Made by a program: the position numbers and the translations under genes
From: a bacterium
Lineage (GTDB): Bacteria; Zhuqueibacterota; Zhuqueibacteria; Residuimicrobiales; Oceaniaggregativiventaceae
NCBI GenBank assembly: GCA_029565675.1
Contig: JAKQNP010000008.1
Coordinates: 248,001 to 312,000 of the forward strand
Direction: 5' to 3'
DNA: 64,000 nucleotides
Notes under the pieces: generated by a model
What the model was told of the DNA's origin: nothing
Databases searched by the model: none
Seen by the model: only the letters and a program-made list of their open reading frames with translations
Shown: piece by piece, positions 27,086-36,541 of the stretch
Position numbering within the stretch: the first letter of the stretch is position 1
How the letters are laid out: every line of letters starts with the position of its first letter

Positions 27086-29251
27086 TCAATCGAGCACCAT
27101 GCTCAGACCGATTCTGCCGCGCTCTTTGTCGATCGATAGCACCTTGACATCGACAATGTCGCCGACAGCGACAACGTCGAGTGGATTTTTGACATATCTT
27201 TTCGCCATGCGACTGAGGTGGACCAGACCATCCTGTTTGACGCCGATATCGACAAAAGCGCCAAAATCGACCACGTTGCGAACCGTACCTTTGAGGATCA
27301 TGCCCTCGGCCAGGTCGTCCATGCTCAGGACATCGCTGCGCAAAATCGGTTTGGGCATTTCATCACGCGGGTCGCGATTGGGCTTTTCCAAGCTGTTGAT
27401 GATATCGATCAGGGTTTCTTTGCCGCAACCACAGAATTGGGCCAGGGCGTCAAACGTGACCGCGGATTGTTTGATTTTTTGGCTGACCAACAATCCGTTT
27501 TTTCGCACCTGCTCGAGGTCGAGCTGCAAATGGTTTAAAAGTTTGGTCGCTGCGTCATACGACTCGGGATGCACGGCAGTGGCATCAAAAAAGAGATCGC
27601 TGTCCGGAATGCGCAAAAAGCCGGCTGCTTGCACAAAGGCGTTATCACCCAGGCCTTTGACCTGTATCAATTCGGCGCGGGAAAGAAACCGGCCGTGCTC
27701 TTCACGGTATTTGACGATGTTTTCCGCTACCCGCGAATTGATGCCGGCGACATATTGCAGCAGTGAGGTAGATGCCGTGTTCAGATCGACCCCGACCTGA
27801 TTGACTGCTGATTCCACCACTTCGTCGAGCGCTGCAGCAAGCTTGATTTGATCGACATCGTGCTGGTACAATCCTACACCGATCGATTTTGGGTCGATTT
27901 TTACCAATTCCGACAGGGGATCGAGCAGGCGCCGGGCAATGGAGATATTGCCGCGCAATGAAGCCTCCAGGTCAGGAAATTCTTTTTTGGCCACAGGAGA
28001 GGCCGAATAGACCGACGCTCCGGCTTCATTGACAATCACGTAATGGATGGATCGCTTCTCTTCGGCGATGACTTCAGAAGCGAGTTTTTCTGTTTCGCGG
28101 CTGGCTGTACCGTTGCCGATGGCGATGACTCCGATCTGCTGTTTGTCGAGGATCTCATGCAGAATGGTTTTCGCTTCTTCCCAACGATTCTGCGGTGCAT
28201 GCGGGTAGATCGTCGCGCCCTCCAGGTATTTGCCGGTTTGATCGATGGCCGCCACCTTGCAGCCGGTGCGAAATCCCGGGTCGATGCCGAGGATTTTCAT
28301 GCCCCGCATCGGCGGGGTCATCAGCAGAGCGCGCAAATTTCTGGCAAAGACGGCTATGGCATGCAGATCAGCCTTTTCTGTGAGGCTGTTGCGCACTTCG
28401 CGCTCAATGGCTGGCGAGATCAGCCGATGGTAGGAATCGGCGATGGCCGCCACCAGCTCTTGATGAAATATCGACCGATTGTTCTTGATCACATGTTGTT
28501 GAATGTCGAGGTTTCTGTCTTCGGTTGCAACCTCGATCCAGACACGCAGGATGTTTTCCCGCTCGCCGCGGTTGATGGCGAGAATCCGATGCGCTGGAAT
28601 CGTCTGTACCGGCTCGCTAAACGATTTATAGATTTCATAATCAAGGCAGTTTTGCGGATCGCGCGCTTCAGAAGCGAGCAGACCTTTTTCCCATACAGCG
28701 GCACGCACTATCTGGCGTATGTCTGCATCGTCGGACAAGATTTCTGCGATGATATCCCGGGCACCGGCAAGCGCGTGTTCGGCGCTTAAAACCCCTTTTT
28801 CTTCATCGATATAGGTCGCGGCAATGGCCGCGGGATCGCCCGAGACGGTTTCTTGTGCCAGGATAAGATCAGCCAGCGGTGCAAGCCCTTTTTCACGCGC
28901 AATAGTCGCCCGGGTGCGCTTTTTGGGGCGATACGGGAGATAAAGATCTTCTACCTGCTGCAACTTGGTCGCCGCCAGGATTCGCTCCTGAAGCTCTGGT
29001 GTCAACTTGCCCTGTTCCTCGATGCTTTTCAGCACGGTCTCCTTGCGTTCCTGCAAATTGCGCAGATAAGCGATGCGCTCACCGATCGCGCGAATCAATT
29101 CTTCATCCAGGCTGCCGGTCATCTCTTTGCGGTATCGCGCGATGAACGGCACCGTGTTGTCGGTGTCCAGCAACTCGATGGTGCTTTTGACTTGGCTCCA
29201 GCGCAGATTCAGTTCTTCTGCGATCAGGGTGATCATTTCAGACTCTTGCAC
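27086..29251 (-). CDS. tex: Tex-family S1 RNA-binding protein
   Basis: Tex is a conserved cytoplasmic nucleic-acid binding protein implicated in transcription and toxin expression. Order here: N-terminal helical region (ELNLRWSQVKSTIELLD), Tex central/YqgF-like domain (GIDPGFRTGCKVAAID near 330), helix-hairpin-helix DNA-binding part (VGVDLNTASTSLLQYVAGIN), and C-terminal S1 domain (GTVRNVVDFGAFVDIGVKQDG). 721 residues from the GTG at 29251, which has AAAGGA about 8 bases upstream; an internal ATG 15 bases further is possible, while a longer frame to 29365 carries non-homologous sequence. It lies 110 bases after rlmD. Confidence 0.94.
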   Translation of the reverse strand: MQESEMITLIAEELNLRWSQVKSTIELLDTDNTVPFIARYRKEMTGSLDEELIRAIGERIAYLRNLQERKETVLKSIEEQGKLTPELQERILAATKLQQVEDLYLPYRPKKRTRATIAREKGLAPLADLILAQETVSGDPAAIAATYIDEEKGVLSAEHALAGARDIIAEILSDDADIRQIVRAAVWEKGLLASEARDPQNCLDYEIYKSFSEPVQTIPAHRILAINRGERENILRVWIEVATEDRNLDIQQHVIKNNRSIFHQELVAAIADSYHRLISPAIEREVRNSLTEKADLHAIAVFARNLRALLMTPPMRGMKILGIDPGFRTGCKVAAIDQTGKYLEGATIYPHAPQNRWEEAKTILHEILDKQQIGVIAIGNGTASRETEKLASEVIAEEKRSIHYVIVNEAGASVYSASPVAKKEFPDLEASLRGNISIARRLLDPLSELVKIDPKSIGVGLYQHDVDQIKLAAALDEVVESAVNQVGVDLNTASTSLLQYVAGINSRVAENIVKYREEHGRFLSRAELIQVKGLGDNAFVQAAGFLRIPDSDLFFDATAVHPESYDAATKLLNHLQLDLEQVRKNGLLVSQKIKQSAVTFDALAQFCGCGKETLIDIINSLEKPNRDPRDEMPKPILRSDVLSMDDLAEGMILKGTVRNVVDFGAFVDIGVKQDGLVHLSRMAKRYVKNPLDVVAVGDIVDVKVLSIDKERGRIGLSMVLD

Positions 29252-29361
29252 AGTATAATCCTTTTGGCTTGCGGTTGGTTTGCGATAGTTCCGAATTGGT
29301 GCGCCGCACCGAATCGGAATTGCGAAATCGGCCGTCAATATAGCCGTTGGCGCGTTTATAA

Positions 29362-30783
29362 TCAATGTTTTTTGCGCTCTAAAAGGGCGACGGCTTCGAT
29401 ATGAGCAGTGTGCGGAAACATATCCACTGGCGTCACCTTGATCAGCTGATAATCCGTTTTGCAGAAGATCTGCAGATCGCGCGCCAGAGTGGTAGGATTG
29501 CAGGAGACGTGCACAATGCGTTCGGGCAAAAGACGAAGGATGGCTTGAACGGTTTTGGGATGCATGCCGCTGCGCGGTGGATCGATGATCATCACATCAG
29601 GCTTGCCGTGTTGCGCGATTTGTGCTTCCGTATCTGTTAGCAGGTCTTTGAGGTCACCGCAGACGAATGCGCAATTGCTGACGTCATTGCGGATGCAGTT
29701 GCGTCGGGCGTCATCGATCGCCGCCGGGATCGCCTCGAAACCGGTAATATGGGCAGCATCGCGGCTGAGATAGATCGAAATGGTGCCGGCGCCGCAATAC
29801 AGGTCATAGACGGTTTCCTGTCCGCGCAATCCAGCGTCCTGCCGGACTTGTTCATACAGCTTTACCGCTTGCAAGCTGTTGGTCTGCAAAAAAGAATTGC
29901 TCGAGATCTCAAAGATCCAATCGCCGATTTTTTCGTCGATCGTGGCTTTGCCAGCCAGAACAGTCTCATGTTCTGAAAAAGCGACTGCAGCCTGCTTGCT
30001 GGTGGTGCTCAACAACAAACTGCTGATCTGCGGAAAACGGTCGGTCATCCATTTGGTAAAATCAGCAGCGATTTGTGCTTCATACTCACGGGTGATCAGA
30101 TTGACCATCCATTCGTCCACCTGTTTGCTGCGCCTAATGATGAGAAAACGGTAAAATCCTTGATGATCGCGGGTGCTGTAGGCGGGGCGACCGCTTTGCC
30201 GGGCAAATTCACGCACTGCGGCGACCATGTCGTTGGCTTGTGGATCGAGCAGTCGGCAATCAGCGATGTCGATGATTTTATCGTAAAAACCTCTGGCATG
30301 CAAACCCAGGAAAAGCCCTTCCTTTTGCAGATCGTTATCGGAACCCATCTCACTTGCCTTTAACCAGCGACAGCGGGAGAAGCTAAATTCCATCTTGTTG
30401 CGGTAAAATTGCAGCTGGTCGGCGGGAACAATCGGTGCCATGGGCACATCCATAAAACCGCCAAGGCGTTTGAGTGAATCCTCGGTTTGCCTCTGCTTGG
30501 CAGCGATCTGCTGAGCATAGTCCAGATTTTGCAGCGCACATCCGCCACACTCGCCAAAATGGCTGCACATCGGTTCAACTTGATGCGCAGAAGCGGCTAT
30601 CGTTTCGATAACCCGCGCCTGCAGATAATTTTTGCGCCTTTTGCTGATTCGCGCGCGGACCGTCTCCCCGGGCAACGCCTGGTCAACAAAGACCACCCAG
30701 TTGTTCAACCTTGCGACTCCCTGACCGCCAAAGGCGAGGTCCTGGATGGTGATCTCGATTTCCTCACCTTTTTTCAAGGGCAT
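29362..30783 (-). CDS. rlmD: 23S rRNA (uracil-5-)-methyltransferase RlmD-like
   Basis: SAM-dependent m5U methyltransferase of the RlmD/RumA group. A TRAM RNA-binding domain opens the protein (ITIQDLAFGGQGVARLNN), then a 4Fe-4S cluster region CSHFGECGGC (Cys73, 79, 82, plus a Cys in SRCRW), the SAM site VYDLYCGAGTISIYLS, and the catalytic nucleophile in VHVSCNPTTLARDL. 473 residues from the ATG at 30783, one base after the TGA of the upstream gene, which suggests coupling; further ATGs at 30795 and 30804 would overlap that gene. Whether it modifies the RlmD, RlmC or TrmA site needs comparison. Confidence 0.9.
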   Translation of the reverse strand: MPLKKGEEIEITIQDLAFGGQGVARLNNWVVFVDQALPGETVRARISKRRKNYLQARVIETIAASAHQVEPMCSHFGECGGCALQNLDYAQQIAAKQRQTEDSLKRLGGFMDVPMAPIVPADQLQFYRNKMEFSFSRCRWLKASEMGSDNDLQKEGLFLGLHARGFYDKIIDIADCRLLDPQANDMVAAVREFARQSGRPAYSTRDHQGFYRFLIIRRSKQVDEWMVNLITREYEAQIAADFTKWMTDRFPQISSLLLSTTSKQAAVAFSEHETVLAGKATIDEKIGDWIFEISSNSFLQTNSLQAVKLYEQVRQDAGLRGQETVYDLYCGAGTISIYLSRDAAHITGFEAIPAAIDDARRNCIRNDVSNCAFVCGDLKDLLTDTEAQIAQHGKPDVMIIDPPRSGMHPKTVQAILRLLPERIVHVSCNPTTLARDLQIFCKTDYQLIKVTPVDMFPHTAHIEAVALLERKKH

Positions 30784-30784
30784 T

Positions 30785-31378
30785 TCACCGGCCATTTTTC
30801 CCATCCATAATCCTTTTGGCACCGACAAAGTTTTCTGCATAAGGGGAATCGGTCAAACGCGAAAGCACCACTCCCTGGCTGACCGAGGCGTGCAGAAAAA
30901 ACCGATTGGCAATATACAAACCAACATGATCAGGCGCACTGCCTCTTTTAAAGCGGAAAAAGAGCAAATCTGCAAATTTCAGTTCCCTGGGTTTTACCGC
31001 ATCGCCGACTTGAAAGAGCTGCTGGGTGCTGTGCGGCAAATTGATGTCCGCCGCCCGGCGGTAAATGGTGCGCACCAGACCCGAACAATCTGTTCCAGCA
31101 GGGGAAGCACCTCCCCAGAGATAAGGGGCAAGATAGAATCGCTGGATCTCCTTGCGAAAGCGGTCAAACTCCTCGGCAGTCAGGTGGGAAGGAGCAGTGA
31201 TTTCCCGGGCGGCCGGTCTTTCTTCTATGGGCGCCGCGTGGTCCAACTGTCTGATATTCTCCTTGCGCGGAGAGACAACCTGCGCATTGCGCGGCGCGGG
31301 TCTCCAGGTGCAGGATGTGTGCAACAAAAGAGCCGTGCCGCATGCGATGCTCAATACCGCTTTTGGTAAAATTCGCAC
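30785..31378 (-). CDS. NlpC/P60 cysteine peptidase lipoprotein
   Basis: Cell-wall endopeptidase that cleaves stem peptides of peptidoglycan. The N-terminus is a lipoprotein signal with lipobox LHTSC (Cys23). The catalytic domain (about 75-190) has GTDCSGLVR (Cys98), SAPDHVGLYI (His151) and NRFFLHAS (third polar residue His163), in the standard order. The first 60 mature residues are a low-complexity linker. It starts with GTG at 31378 behind GAGGGG. It is coupled to rlmD, an arrangement that looks fortuitous in function. Confidence 0.93.
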   Translation of the reverse strand: MRILPKAVLSIACGTALLLHTSCTWRPAPRNAQVVSPRKENIRQLDHAAPIEERPAAREITAPSHLTAEEFDRFRKEIQRFYLAPYLWGGASPAGTDCSGLVRTIYRRAADINLPHSTQQLFQVGDAVKPRELKFADLLFFRFKRGSAPDHVGLYIANRFFLHASVSQGVVLSRLTDSPYAENFVGAKRIMDGKNGR

Positions 31379-32136
31379 CCGTTGTCCCCTCGCTCGGTTT
31401 TATTCAATTATCGTGTTTCGCTTTGCTTCGAGTTGTGGCTTGTGCATGGCTGCGACTGAAGGTGCTGCGCCCTTGTAGAAAAAGATAACGACTTATGCCA
31501 AAAGATTCAACAAGTAAATAACCAATGACAACAGCGTTTGGACTCGGATTCCCATTCGGCAGGATCCCGATCAAAACAAACCGTTGGTTTTTGCTGTATA
31601 TGGGCCACTGTTTTTCGATTCCGCACACAACACCGATTGCCGGCGCCAAGAATTCGGATGGAACTCTATTCAGGCGGAAACACAAGATACGGGTTTCGCT
31701 TGCATTTGGCGGCGGCATCAAATACCTTTGATCACTTGATCATTTGCTGACTCTGGCGATTTTTTTGGTAGGAAATTTGCAGGAACCTTTTGTTCTGTAT
31801 GGAATTAGAAAAGTGGTGTCCGGCGGCGGTCACGCAGTTTATTGTTTGCATCGCCGGAGTGTGTTGGCTTGGGAATGACCTGTACCAGCCAGGTAAAAAA
31901 GTGCTCTGGATTATCCATCGTGCATAAAGAAAAGAGCTTTAATATAAATAAAAACAATATTTTATTATGCCGGGAAAATTTCGCAGCTTATCCAAGCCCG
32001 GCATGCAATATCGAATAGACCAATGTGGGAAAATCGACGGGTCTGCAATTTTCAGAGGATGAGGACTACCGCGACGGGTTGCTCATGGCCGCGGTATGCC
32101 TTTGCCCCATTCAGGCCCCAATCGGTGGAGGAGCCG
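31379..32136. other. 758-base intergenic region upstream of the envelope operon
   Basis: A long gap between divergent genes. Small frames within it (for example on the minus strand between 31404 and 31721) show no domain, no ribosome site and no signal peptide, so I do not call them. It is AT-rich around 31920-31970 and holds the stem-loop listed separately. Promoters for the NlpC lipoprotein and the NHL gene must lie here. Confidence 0.45.
31967..32004. repeat. GC-rich inverted repeat in an AT-rich leader
   Basis: ATGCCGGG (31967-31974) pairs perfectly with CCCGGCAT (31997-32004) around a 22-base loop. It lies 133 bases before the NHL-repeat ATG, after an AT-rich promoter-like stretch, and has no T-run behind it. 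It could be a leader RNA hairpin or a regulator dyad; function unknown. Confidence 0.4.
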
Positions 32137-33105
32137 ATGTCCAGAAAAGGTTTTTTGTTGCACCGTGCGAGCACCTGTTTGCGCCTGGCAAAATTTGTCT
32201 GGGCCATACTTTTGCTCTTATGGTCTGGTGCGTCGGCTGAGGAGCCGACAATTCGGGTTACCTTTCTTTTTTCTTTCGGCCGCTTCGGCGAAGAAAACGG
32301 ATGTTTCAACCAGCCTGGCGGCCTATCTGTTGATCCGGCCGGCAATGTCTATGTCGCCGACACCGGCAATCATCGCCTGCAAAAATTCACCGGCAACGGT
32401 GCTTGGCTGGCGGCAATCGGCGGTTTCGGTTGGGACGCTGAACAATTCAACCGCCCGCTGGATGTTGTAAGCCCCAACGGTCTCGATGTATTTGTCGCTG
32501 ATTACGAGAACAATCGCATCGAGCGCTACGATCGGGACTTGAACTGGATTTTGACCATCCGAACCGATGAGACGATCGAGCAAGGAAAACGGTTTGCATT
32601 GCCGCGTTCTCTGGCAGTCAGTTTGCACAGCAATTTGTTTATCGTCGACAACGAAAACCGCCGAGTCTTGAAGATGAACAGCCAATATATTCCGACCACA
32701 ATTTTTGCCGATTTCAACTGGGGCGATGGAGAGCTGTTGCGTCCGGGGCAGTGCGCCCTGGACCGCTCGGATCGGCTTTATGTATGTGATGAACTGAGCC
32801 GGAAAATAATGATCTATGATTATTTTGGTAATTTTCTCGATTTCATCGACCATCCGGAGCTTGGCGTGCCTTCAGGGATTGCCTTGTGGCGTGACGAGGT
32901 GATCGTCGTCGGCAATCGAACGACCGACCGGCTCATTTTTCTCTCGCCGGAGGGGAAAATTTTTGGACAATTCGGCGGTTCTGGCGCCAAGTTTGGCGCT
33001 TTCCGGCATATCAGCGATCTGGCTGTTACGGGAAACCGCCTCTATGTCAGCGACATGGAAAATCATCGCATTCAGGTTTTTGAACTCGACTATGACCGTC
33101 CCTAA
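32137..33105 (+). CDS. Exported six-bladed NHL-repeat beta-propeller protein
   Basis: Signal peptide (KFVWAILLLLWSGASAEE) then six NHL-type blades: GNVYVADTGNHRLQKF, DVFVADYENNRIERYD, NLFIVDNENRRVLKMN, DRLYVCDELSRKIMIYD, a weaker DEVIVVGNRTTDRLIFL, and NRLYVSDMENHRIQVFEL. These make a periplasmic or surface propeller, usually a ligand or protein docking platform. The start at 32137 is fixed by GGAGGAG; the longer frame to 32023 has no site. Its end overlaps the giant barrel gene by 14 bases, so the two are translationally coupled and probably act together. Confidence 0.88.
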   Translation: MSRKGFLLHRASTCLRLAKFVWAILLLLWSGASAEEPTIRVTFLFSFGRFGEENGCFNQPGGLSVDPAGNVYVADTGNHRLQKFTGNGAWLAAIGGFGWDAEQFNRPLDVVSPNGLDVFVADYENNRIERYDRDLNWILTIRTDETIEQGKRFALPRSLAVSLHSNLFIVDNENRRVLKMNSQYIPTTIFADFNWGDGELLRPGQCALDRSDRLYVCDELSRKIMIYDYFGNFLDFIDHPELGVPSGIALWRDEVIVVGNRTTDRLIFLSPEGKIFGQFGGSGAKFGAFRHISDLAVTGNRLYVSDMENHRIQVFELDYDRP

Positions 33106-36100
33106 ATGGACATTTCTGCTCTGCCTGCTGGTCATCCTTTTTCCCGTCTATCTGGGCGGGCAAACGGTTGGAAAAATCAGCGGCATCAGCCTGTATGAGA
33201 AGGATTTGCTCATCCGAGGCGAAAATCGCCGGGGGCCCTATTTTCTGCCCGACAGTCTGATTGTCGATGGCTCTGAAAAAGTCACTATCGATGGCATTTC
33301 TCTGCCTGCGGGTGCATACGAGTTGAACGCTCTGGCAGGCGAACTGCGGTTTCAGCAAATCGTTTCAGATCGATCTGAAATTCGGATCGTCTACAAAAAG
33401 CTGCCGATTGCTGTAAAGCGGAGTTATTATCGCAATCCTCTGGTTCAGAGGATGAGCGGTGCGCCAACTCAAGCGATGACACCGCGAGATGTGTCTGTGC
33501 CAACAGAAATCGATTACGCTTCACAGCTGCAAAAGAGCGGCAGTATTACCCGCGGGGTCACGGTCGGCAACAACCGCGGGCTGAAACTCAATTCCAGTCT
33601 GAATTTGAATCTCAGCGGCAAGGTTGCGGAGCAGGTTTACGTGAATGCAGCGCTGACCGACCAGAGCACTCCGATTCAACCGGAAGGGACAACACAAAAT
33701 CTGAAGGAAATCGACAAGGTTTTTGTCGAGATCAAAGCCCCGCACCTGACAGCGACCTTGGGCGATTATGTGCTGAATCTGCAGGAGAATGAGTTCACCC
33801 GCTACAGCCGCAAATTGCAGGGTGCAATGGCGGAAGTCAGCAGCAATCAACTCCGGCTGTTGGTTTCAGGGGCGGTTTCAAAAGGCAAATATATTTCCAA
33901 ACAGCTGTCCGGGAGAGAGGGTTATCAAGGTCCCTATCAATTGACTGGCGATCAGGGCCAACTCGATATCATTGTGCTGGCTGGCACGGAGCGCGTTTAT
34001 ATCGATGGTGAGACCATGGTGCGCGGTGAAACCCATGATTACATCATCGATTACGCAGCTGCGCAGATCACTTTTACCCGCCGGCGGTTGATCACCAGCG
34101 ATTCGCGAATTGTCATCGATTTTCAATACTCCGATGAGCTCTTCCGCCGAGATCTGTACAGCGCTCGCTTCGAATCTAACTTGTGGAAGGAGCGTTTGCA
34201 TTTTTCCGCCACTTTGTTGCACGAAGCCGATGATCGCGACAATCCTCTCGGTTTTGCGCTCTCTGAAGATCGGATGCAGGTCCTGCAGGCTGCAGGCGAC
34301 GATCCGAACAGGGCAGTTGTCGATGGAGCGGTATACGTCGGCTCCGGGATGGGGCGGTACAATCGGGATGAGGCCGGGATCTATGTTTATGCAGGGCTGG
34401 ATTCAGGCTCTTACCAGGTCACCTTTTCCGATTTGGGCAGTGGCAAGGGCGCTTATCGCTACAAGGGCGAGGGGGTGTACGAATATGTCGGCGACGGCTT
34501 TGGAAGGTATGCTCCTTTGGTTCTGTTGCCGACGGCTACCAGTCACGATATCATCGATTTTAGCGGTAGCCTTCGCCTGTTGCCCTATATGCACCTGGGC
34601 AGCGAAACCGCAGTCAGCCGGTTTGACAGAAACACCTATTCCGGGTTGAACGACGACGACAATCAAGGGGTGGCGCAGACCTGGTCGCTGCGGATTGAGC
34701 CAGACTCGCTGCGCATGGCTGATCTAAACTTGGGCTCTCTGCGATTTGTCGGGCGCCTCCGAAAGATCGATGACCGATTTCACGACATCGATCGGACCAC
34801 CTCGATCGAATACAACCGCCAATGGGATTTGCCTGTCGAGAGCGGTCGTGGGGAATCGGTGCGTGAAGCACAGCTGAATTACCTGCCGCGGCCTGGTTAC
34901 CAATTCAGCGGTGAATACGGCAGAAACCAAAAAGGCCATGATTTTTTATCTCGCCGCTGGCAACTGCAAACGCAGATCAACGATCCGCATGTGCCACGCA
35001 CCCAATATCGAGTCGAGCGTATCCGCACCAACAGCGGCAGCCAGGACCGCCTGAGCAACTGGCTGCGACAAAAGGGAGATATTCGTTATCCATTATGGAA
35101 AATCACTCCCTTTTTTACCTATCAAAATGAAATCAAGAAAGAGAACTGGAGCGATTCTCTTTATACAGGCTTCAAGTTCGATGAAACAGCGAGCGGAATC
35201 GAATTTGCCGGCGGTTCTCGCCTTTCGGCTTCTGCGCAGGTTCAATGGCGCCGGGATGAAAATTATGTCGCCTTCGAAAGCTGGAAGAAACAGTCGGACG
35301 CGCTGACCCAGACTCTGCAAATCCGCCTTCAGCAGCTCGGCTTCTTGTCCGGCAATGTGGCCTTTACCCATCGCGAAAGGCGCTATGCCGATCCGACTCA
35401 GGAAAACACGCGCAGCGAATTGGCAGAGATGCAGCTCGCGTTTTCACCCTGGCGACGCGCTGTGGCCGGCGAATTGAATTACCAAATTTCCAACACCGCC
35501 ACCGCACGCAAAGAAAAGGTCTATATCCAGGTGAGTCAGGGGGATGGCAACTATCGCTATGATGAAGAGTTGAATGAATACGTGATCGACCCATTGGGCG
35601 ATTATATTTTGCGCATCCTGGCAACCGATGAATTTGTGCCGGTCGTCAAGTTGAAAGCGAGCACTCGTTTGCGCCTTGATCCGGCTCTCTATTTCAAACA
35701 AACCGGAAAAGCCTCCAAGACTTTTTGGCAGCAGGCACTGTCGTCAGCCTCGACCGAGTCCTATGTTGCGGTGGAAGAAAACAGCCAGGAATCGGATGTG
35801 TGGGCGATTTATTTGATGGATTTCGCTAAATTTCGACAACCGGAAAAAACAGTATTCGGTAACCTGCAAGTGCGCCAGGACCTGTTTCTGTTTGAGAAAA
35901 GTCGGGATTTTTCCATGCGTTTGCGACATCAACGCCGTGATGAGCTGAGCAATCAATATCTTGAGGGCGGGCAGCAACGCTTTGAGCGCGAATCATCAAT
36001 GCAGATTGTAGCCAGATTGCTAAAACAGGTCAGCGTTAAAATGAATCTCGGTCGCGAGCGCGTCAGAAGGTTCTTCTATTTCGCCGGTCAACAAAATCGC

Positions 36101-36511
36101 GATATCGTTGCCAATAAATGGGAAAACGATTTGTCTTTCCGCCCGATCCCATCGCTGGAATGCGCTTTGGCGACGCGCTACTCCCGGGAGGAAGATCGGG
36201 CCTATGCTGATCCGACGCGCCTGAACGCCTATGCGCTGGGACCGGGCATGAGCTATTCCTTTCGCGGCAAGGGCCGACTGCGCGCCGATCTGGAGTGGAG
36301 TCAAGTCGACGCCAAACCGCAGGGGCGCTTGATTCCCTATGAAATGGCCGCTGGCCGCAGCCTGGGAAAGTCAATGCGCTGGGATTTCCGTTTCGATTAT
36401 CGGATCTCCGATACAATCAATGCGACGTTTTCCTATACCGGTCGTCATGAACCACAGCGCGATCGCACCATCCACACCGGCCAGGCGCAGGTTACGGCGG
36501 CTTTTCGGTGA
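33092..36511 (+). CDS. Giant outer-membrane barrel-like protein, FCB-type
   Basis: 1,139 residues with a signal peptide (FLLCLLVILFPVYLGGQ). Residues 25-110 are beta-domain-like; then ITRGVTVGNNRG, LNLNLSGKVAEQVYVNAAL and PIQPEGTTQNLKEIDKVFVE (about 150-230). A paired beta-sandwich motif follows (TERVYIDGETMVRGETHDY, then IIDYAAAQITFTRRRLI, about 290-340). The rest, about 350-1139, is long amphipathic strands rich in Arg, Tyr and Gln, ending in a basic aromatic tail (VTAAFR). I recall similar TRG...GNN...QPEG openings in large uncharacterised FCB outer-membrane proteins, but cannot name a family. The ATG at 33092 lies inside the end of the NHL gene. Function unknown; envelope assembly or export is inferred from neighbours. 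Confidence 0.75.
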   Translation: MTVPKWTFLLCLLVILFPVYLGGQTVGKISGISLYEKDLLIRGENRRGPYFLPDSLIVDGSEKVTIDGISLPAGAYELNALAGELRFQQIVSDRSEIRIVYKKLPIAVKRSYYRNPLVQRMSGAPTQAMTPRDVSVPTEIDYASQLQKSGSITRGVTVGNNRGLKLNSSLNLNLSGKVAEQVYVNAALTDQSTPIQPEGTTQNLKEIDKVFVEIKAPHLTATLGDYVLNLQENEFTRYSRKLQGAMAEVSSNQLRLLVSGAVSKGKYISKQLSGREGYQGPYQLTGDQGQLDIIVLAGTERVYIDGETMVRGETHDYIIDYAAAQITFTRRRLITSDSRIVIDFQYSDELFRRDLYSARFESNLWKERLHFSATLLHEADDRDNPLGFALSEDRMQVLQAAGDDPNRAVVDGAVYVGSGMGRYNRDEAGIYVYAGLDSGSYQVTFSDLGSGKGAYRYKGEGVYEYVGDGFGRYAPLVLLPTATSHDIIDFSGSLRLLPYMHLGSETAVSRFDRNTYSGLNDDDNQGVAQTWSLRIEPDSLRMADLNLGSLRFVGRLRKIDDRFHDIDRTTSIEYNRQWDLPVESGRGESVREAQLNYLPRPGYQFSGEYGRNQKGHDFLSRRWQLQTQINDPHVPRTQYRVERIRTNSGSQDRLSNWLRQKGDIRYPLWKITPFFTYQNEIKKENWSDSLYTGFKFDETASGIEFAGGSRLSASAQVQWRRDENYVAFESWKKQSDALTQTLQIRLQQLGFLSGNVAFTHRERRYADPTQENTRSELAEMQLAFSPWRRAVAGELNYQISNTATARKEKVYIQVSQGDGNYRYDEELNEYVIDPLGDYILRILATDEFVPVVKLKASTRLRLDPALYFKQTGKASKTFWQQALSSASTESYVAVEENSQESDVWAIYLMDFAKFRQPEKTVFGNLQVRQDLFLFEKSRDFSMRLRHQRRDELSNQYLEGGQQRFERESSMQIVARLLKQVSVKMNLGRERVRRFFYFAGQQNRDIVANKWENDLSFRPIPSLECALATRYSREEDRAYADPTRLNAYALGPGMSYSFRGKGRLRADLEWSQVDAKPQGRLIPYEMAAGRSLGKSMRWDFRFDYRISDTINATFSYTGRHEPQRDRTIHTGQAQVTAAFR

Positions 36512-36541
36512 GAGTCGAATGGGCAGGACTGTAGGAACTCT

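Noticed and set aside
31404-31721. 105-codon minus-strand frame in the long gap
   Set aside because: No domain, no signal, weak start context; treated as non-coding.
32963-33091. Upstream extension of the giant barrel gene
   Set aside because: It overlaps the NHL gene and precedes a clear signal peptide at 33092.
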